Shown here: positions 60,585 to 64,000 of the stretch, one piece after another
Position numbering within the stretch: position 1 is the stretch's first letter
How the letters are laid out: each line of letters begins with the position of its first letter
Source: an uncultured Sutterella sp.
GTDB lineage: Bacteria; Pseudomonadota; Gammaproteobacteria; Burkholderiales; Burkholderiaceae_F
DNA length: 64,000 bases
Direction of reading: 5' to 3'
NCBI GenBank assembly: GCA_900767875.1
Contig: CAAGAT010000036.1
Span: 31,385-95,384, forward strand
Position numbers and translations under genes: made by a program
The notes under the pieces: generated by a model
What the model was told of the DNA's origin: nothing
The model's database searches: none
What the model saw: the letters and a program-made list of their open reading frames with translations, nothing else

Positions 60585-60587
60585 ACC

Positions 60588-61331
60588 ATGCGCCAGCTTG
60601 CCGCCGCCCTCATCGGTCTTTGTTCCCTGTCCTTTGCCGCCTCGGCGGCCGACGCCCCCGTCACCGTCACGACCGGTGCCGGTTACATTCCCGTGGTCAA
60701 GAAGATCGTCAATGTGTGCAAGGCGCAGCACAATGCTCCTGCCGCCGAGTCCTACGGCGGCAACATCGGTCAGATGCTCGCCCAGATTGCCTCGGGCAGC
60801 GGCGTGAACCTCGTCATCACCGACAAGGCCACCATTGACCGCATCAAGACCGACGTTCGCTTTTCGGTGCGTCAGTCCCTCGGGACCACGCCGCTCGTTC
60901 TGATCTGGAAAAAAGGCCTGACCCTGACCAAGCCCGAGGACGTGAAAGGCAATACCGTCAAGACCCTGGCGCTTCCCGACCCCAAGGCCGCCGTCTACGG
61001 CCGTGCGGGCAGTCAGTGGGTCAAGAGCCAAAAGGATCCGGCCTTAGAAGCCAAGCTCATGCAGGTGTCGGGCGTGCCGCAGGTGGCAAGCTACGTGGCC
61101 CGCGGCGAAGTCGATGCGGGCTTTGTCAACGTCTCGACCGCCAAACAAAACCTCAAAAAGCTCGGCGGCATGCTGGAAGTCACCGGCGGCTATCAAACGA
61201 TCGAGCTGCAGGCGCTGGTCGTTAAGGGTAACGAGGGCAATCCCAACGTTCAGAAGTTCCTGACGTGCCTGACAACCCCCGAGGTCGCCAAGGTTCTCAC
61301 GGGGGCCGGTGTCGTGCCCGCCAAGCACTGA
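60588..61331 (+). CDS. Molybdate/oxyanion ABC transporter substrate-binding protein (ModA-like)
   Basis: A 247-residue periplasmic protein with a signal peptide (about residues 1-22, SFAASA-A). The mature protein has the type II binding-protein pattern: VTVTTGAGYIPVVKKIVNVC at the start, SYGGNIGQMLAQIASG, and ALPDPKAAVYGRAG in the middle like ModA. It differs from E. coli ModA by extra cysteines and by weak similarity, so molybdate is inferred from modD and modB downstream. GGAG lies 10 bases upstream but in a hairpin. Confidence 0.82.
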   Translation: MRQLAAALIGLCSLSFAASAADAPVTVTTGAGYIPVVKKIVNVCKAQHNAPAAESYGGNIGQMLAQIASGSGVNLVITDKATIDRIKTDVRFSVRQSLGTTPLVLIWKKGLTLTKPEDVKGNTVKTLALPDPKAAVYGRAGSQWVKSQKDPALEAKLMQVSGVPQVASYVARGEVDAGFVNVSTAKQNLKKLGGMLEVTGGYQTIELQALVVKGNEGNPNVQKFLTCLTTPEVAKVLTGAGVVPAKH

Positions 61332-61415
61332 ATTCCTTTCTTTTGATCGGAGCGCGTGCGGGGCAGCACGTGTGTATCCGCGCCACGGGCTCCGAAACCT
61401 TTCAGGTCATCCGTC

Positions 61416-62255
61416 ATGTATTTCGTCTCCGACGCATTTTTGCAGTCAGTCCTCACCGACGACATCCCCTACGGGGACGCCACCGTTTCGCTTTTGGGCA
61501 TTGAGTCCGTGCCCGGTCAAATCGTCTGCCGGCCCAAGGCCGATTCCGTGATAAGCGGCATCACCCTGGCGCAGCGTCTTTTTGAAATGGTGGACCTAAA
61601 AACCCAACGCCGGTTTGACGACGGCGCCTTTGTGCCGGCCCAAACCCCCGTGCTCACCGCGACGGGCCCGGCCGGGGCCATTCACGCCGTCTATAAAACG
61701 GCTCAGAACATCATGGAGTACTGCTCGGGGATTTCGGCGCGGGCCCGGCAGATGGTCGAGACCGCCCACAGCGTCAATCCGCGCTGCCAAGTCGTCACGA
61801 CCCGCAAGCACTTTCCGGGCACCAAGGTGTTGTCGCTTTACGCCGCGCAGGCGGGCGGCGCGCTCGTGCACCGCATGGGATTGTCCGAGTCCGTTCTGAT
61901 CTTCGATCAGCACCGGGTCTTTACGGACCCCGCGCTCCTTGCCGACCTCACGGCGTTGCGAGCCGCCGACCCCGAGCGCAAGATCTGCATTGAGGCGGGG
62001 ACGGTCGAGGAGGCCATGGCCTTCGTGAAGGCAGGCGCCGACATCGTGCAGTGCGAGCGCCTCACCCCCGCCGAGCTCACCGCGCTGGTGCGCGAAGCCA
62101 AGGCCCTGCGGCCGGAAGTGCTGCTGTCGGCCGCCGGGGGCGTCAAGGGCGAGAACGCGCGCGAGTACGCCGCCACGGGGGTGGATTTTCTCGTCTCGAC
62201 CTGGCCCTACTTCGGTCGTCCGGTGGACGTGAAGATGACCATCAGCCGGCTCTGA
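61416..62255 (+). CDS. modD: ModD, quinolinate phosphoribosyltransferase-like protein
   Basis: A 279-residue ModD protein related to nicotinate-nucleotide pyrophosphorylase (NadC). The DDIPYGDATVSLLGI start, TRKHFPGTKVLSLYAAQAGGALVHRMGLSESVLIFDQHR and the barrel segment IVQCERLTPAELTALV are typical of ModD rather than NadC. Members sit in molybdate transport operons; their biochemical role is not settled. It starts 84 bp after modA and has only a weak ribosome binding site. Confidence 0.85.
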   Translation: MYFVSDAFLQSVLTDDIPYGDATVSLLGIESVPGQIVCRPKADSVISGITLAQRLFEMVDLKTQRRFDDGAFVPAQTPVLTATGPAGAIHAVYKTAQNIMEYCSGISARARQMVETAHSVNPRCQVVTTRKHFPGTKVLSLYAAQAGGALVHRMGLSESVLIFDQHRVFTDPALLADLTALRAADPERKICIEAGTVEEAMAFVKAGADIVQCERLTPAELTALVREAKALRPEVLLSAAGGVKGENAREYAATGVDFLVSTWPYFGRPVDVKMTISRL

Positions 62256-62430
62256 GGAGAAACTCGTGATCGAGGGCGGAGATTGCTGAGAGGAGCGTGC
62301 CGCCGCGGGGTTTGAGCTCGCTATTTCAAAGGTAGCGGCTGCGCCTTCGACTTTGCTCTTGTCCTAAGCCCGCCCTCTTGCGCCGCCCCGACCAATTCCC
62401 CCTAGTAACCGGATTTTCCCCGCCACGCCG

Positions 62431-63180
62431 ATGATCGTTTTTGATTTTCAAAAGACCTTTGAAGGCACCAAGGGCCACACGCCCGCGGTGTCGTTGTCGC
62501 TCACCGGTGAAGTGAGCCAAACGGCCATCACGGCCGTCATCGGCCCGAGCGGCTCGGGAAAGACCAGTCTGGCGATGATGATGGCCGGGCTCCTCAAGGC
62601 CGAGACCGGGTACTTTGCGGTGGGCCAAACCGTCTTTGAAGACACCCGTGCGGGTGCGACCCGCTTTGATTGCCGATTTGATTCCCATTTTGAGCCGCCC
62701 GAGCGGCGCGGCATCGGCTTTGTCTTTCAGAACCACCGCCTGTTTCCGTATCAAACGGTGCGACAAAACATCCTCTTTGCCGTGCGGCACGGGGGACGCG
62801 CCTCGCCCATCGACTTTGAAACGGCGGTAGGCCTCCTGCATCTCGAGCCCCTCTTGCAGCGGCTCCCGTCGACCCTCTCGGGCGGCCAGGCCCAGCGCGT
62901 GTCGCTCGCGCGCGCCCTCTTGGCTTCCGAGACGATGCTCATCATGGACGAGCCCACGGCAAGCCTGGATCCCGCCCTAAGGCTTGAGCTCACCGACTAC
63001 ATCGCCCGCATAGCGCAGGTCACGCAGCTGGCGGTCCTTTACATCACCCACCACCTCGACGAAGCCCGACGCCTCACGGACACCGCCCTTTTCATTGAAA
63101 ACGGCCGGGTGGCCGAGGCGGGGAGCCTCACGGCCATCGCCCGCGCACACGCTCTGCGGCTCACGGAGGAACTGGCCTGA
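62431..63180 (+). CDS. Molybdate ABC transporter ATP-binding protein (ModC-like), short form
   Basis: A 249-residue ATPase with Walker A GPSGSGKT (38-45), Q-loop FVFQNHRLFPY, signature LSGGQAQRVSLARALL, Walker B LIMDEPTASLDP and the switch histidine in ITHHLDE. It lacks the C-terminal molybdate-binding TOBE/Mop domain of E. coli ModC (352), so feedback by bound molybdate must occur elsewhere. It overlaps modB by one base (TGATG). A 175-bp gap after modD has no clear terminator. Confidence 0.83.
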   Translation: MIVFDFQKTFEGTKGHTPAVSLSLTGEVSQTAITAVIGPSGSGKTSLAMMMAGLLKAETGYFAVGQTVFEDTRAGATRFDCRFDSHFEPPERRGIGFVFQNHRLFPYQTVRQNILFAVRHGGRASPIDFETAVGLLHLEPLLQRLPSTLSGGQAQRVSLARALLASETMLIMDEPTASLDPALRLELTDYIARIAQVTQLAVLYITHHLDEARRLTDTALFIENGRVAEAGSLTAIARAHALRLTEELA

Positions 63181-63875
63181 TGGACACGCTCGTCACGCTC
63201 CTCTCAGATCCCGCGATCGCCTTTCCGATTTGGCTCACTCTGAAAGCCTGTGCCGCCAGCTGCCTTCTCTTTTTGCTCGTGGCCCTGCCCCTGGCCTACT
63301 ACACGGCCAAGCGGGACAATCTCGTTTCCAAAGCGGTGCTCTTTGTCTGCACCCTGCCGCTCATTTTTCCGCCGGTGGCGTTGGGCTATTTGCTGCTTCT
63401 CGTTTTCGGGATCAACGCGCCGCTCGGGCACTTTCTCTATGAGACCTTCGGGATTCGGATTGTCTTTTCCGAGGCCGCCGTGATGCTCTCGGCCTTCATC
63501 GCGGGGCTCCCCCTTGTGATCCGCCCCATCAAGATTGCCTTTGAGTCCAAGACGCTCCTCTGCCTGGAAGAAGCCGCCCGCGTGTGCGGCGCCTCGCCCT
63601 TGCGCACCTTTGTGACGGTGACGCTGCCCACCATCCGCAACGCGGCTCTGGCGGCCCTGTTGCTCGGGGTGGCGCGCTCAAGCGGCGAAGTGGGCATCAC
63701 CATGATGCTCGGCGGCAACGTGGCCGACCGCACCAACACCCTGAGCTTGGAAATCTTCAACGCGGTCGGGCGCGGCGACTTTGAGGCGGCCACGTGGCTG
63801 TGTGTGGTGCTGGCGGTGACGGCCCTGGTGCTCTACGCCGCGCTGGAGTTGGTACGCAGCAAGAGCCAGATCTGA
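63180..63875 (+). CDS. modB: Molybdate ABC transporter permease (ModB-like)
   Basis: A 231-residue permease with about five membrane helices. The cytoplasmic EAA loop reads EEAARVCGASPLRTFVTVTLP, and GVARSSGEVGITMMLGGNV is characteristic of ModB. Length matches E. coli ModB (229). It is translationally coupled to the ATPase gene. The TnpB fragment begins within 20 bp of its stop. Confidence 0.88.
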   Translation: MDTLVTLLSDPAIAFPIWLTLKACAASCLLFLLVALPLAYYTAKRDNLVSKAVLFVCTLPLIFPPVALGYLLLLVFGINAPLGHFLYETFGIRIVFSEAAVMLSAFIAGLPLVIRPIKIAFESKTLLCLEEAARVCGASPLRTFVTVTLPTIRNAALAALLLGVARSSGEVGITMMLGGNVADRTNTLSLEIFNAVGRGDFEAATWLCVVLAVTALVLYAALELVRSKSQI

Positions 63876-63892
63876 GCGCAGGGGCGGCTCGG

Positions 63893-64000
63893 CTGTGCTC
63901 AGAGTGTCCGGCGTGCGGCTGTACGGACAAGAAAAACCGTCCGCGGCAGGCGCTGTTTCAGTGTATTTGTTGCGGCTATGAAAACAATGCCGACATCGTC
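63893..64000 (+). pseudogene. TnpB (IS200/IS605 OrfB) C-terminal zinc-ribbon fragment
   Basis: The reading frame from 63893 to the window edge encodes a cysteine-rich segment: CSECPACGCTDKKNRPRQ, then FQCICCGYENNAD. This matches the OrfB zinc-ribbon pattern C-x2-C...NR...Q...F-x-C-x2-CG-x3-NAD, whose C-terminal aspartate belongs to the RuvC-like active site. There is no start codon and no upstream TnpB sequence: modB ends 18 bases before. So it is a 5'-truncated remnant of a TnpB-type gene whose 3' part continues outside the window. Confidence 0.7.

Larger units (their letters stand above)
60163..60587. other. Pyrimidine-rich intergenic region upstream of modA
   Basis: A 425-bp stretch without a supported gene. 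Its first 300 bases are rich in C and T on the plus strand and contain no convincing frame. The last 110 bases hold two 10-bp direct repeats (60490 and 60520) and a hairpin (60542-60584) overlapping the ribosome binding site of modA, so it is the regulatory leader of that operon. Confidence 0.6.

Overview
This window is a dense, GC-rich bacterial chromosome segment from a Gram-negative organism with an asymmetric outer membrane. It carries Mla lipid transport, heptose/Kdo LPS enzymes, LolA-type carriers and Tat secretion. Two gene orders point to Burkholderiales (Betaproteobacteria): mlaFED-A-C-B, murA-his and hisE-HIT-tatABC blocks, and recA-recX-sucCD-terC. The small gut-type gene complement (NSS and SstT amino acid importers, an aryl polyene cluster, no hisC in the his operon) suggests Sutterellaceae, but that is inference.

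Layout. 0-4.2 kb: tail of a YbhS/YbhR-type ABC exporter with a CecR-like TetR regulator, a TetA-like MFS pump and a methyltransferase. 4.3-11.4 kb: sstT, recQ, metC, a histone-H1-like Ala/Lys/Pro-rich protein, two DUF2721 membrane proteins and a YbaK-type deacylase. 11.5-13.3 kb: ruvX, a PlsC-type acyltransferase and a hotdog thioesterase. 13.5-17.3 kb: a complete six-gene mla operon. 17.4-20.3 kb: tRNA(CAT), hisE, hinT, tatABC. 20.3-23.5 kb (minus): an MMPL exporter, a LolA-like protein and two tRNA-Lys. 23.9-30.1 kb: recA-recX, an NSS symporter, sucCD, terC. 30.2-32.7 kb (minus): gmhB-hldD-hldA for ADP-heptose. 32.8-43.6 kb (minus): a tightly overlapping 13-gene aryl polyene (APE) operon. 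43.8-50.1 kb: a periplasmic protein, a threonine-synthase-like enzyme, pgi, waaC, waaA, thiD. 50.2-56.8 kb: murA and hisGDBHAFI. 57-58.6 kb: hsp20, trmB, tRNA-Gly. 58.6-60.2 kb: small ORFs and a lipoprotein with a damaged start. 60.6-63.9 kb: a molybdate uptake operon (A-D-C-B order). 63.9 kb to the end: a TnpB-type zinc-ribbon fragment.

How it fits together. The APE operon encodes two active ketosynthases, a ketosynthase-like partner, a ketoreductase, one free and one fused dehydratase, two ACPs, an aryl-acid ligase, a methyltransferase and the acyl/glycosyl transferases that lipidate the pigment. Its expected LolA/MMPL export pair is not in the operon but lies about 10 kb away at 20.3-23.2 kb. 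gmhB-hldD-hldA, waaC and waaA build the LPS inner core, and mla maintains outer-membrane lipid asymmetry. The his pathway is split: seven genes follow murA, hisE sits with tatABC 33 kb away, and hisC is absent from the window.

The most interesting items are the rearranged APE and mla/his/tat clusters, a cluster of very short ORFs beside tRNA-Gly, the leader of the molybdate operon (10-bp direct repeats spaced 30 bp apart and a hairpin covering the ribosome binding site), and the TnpB remnant at the window edge. No CRISPR array, complete insertion sequence, rRNA gene or replication origin was seen.
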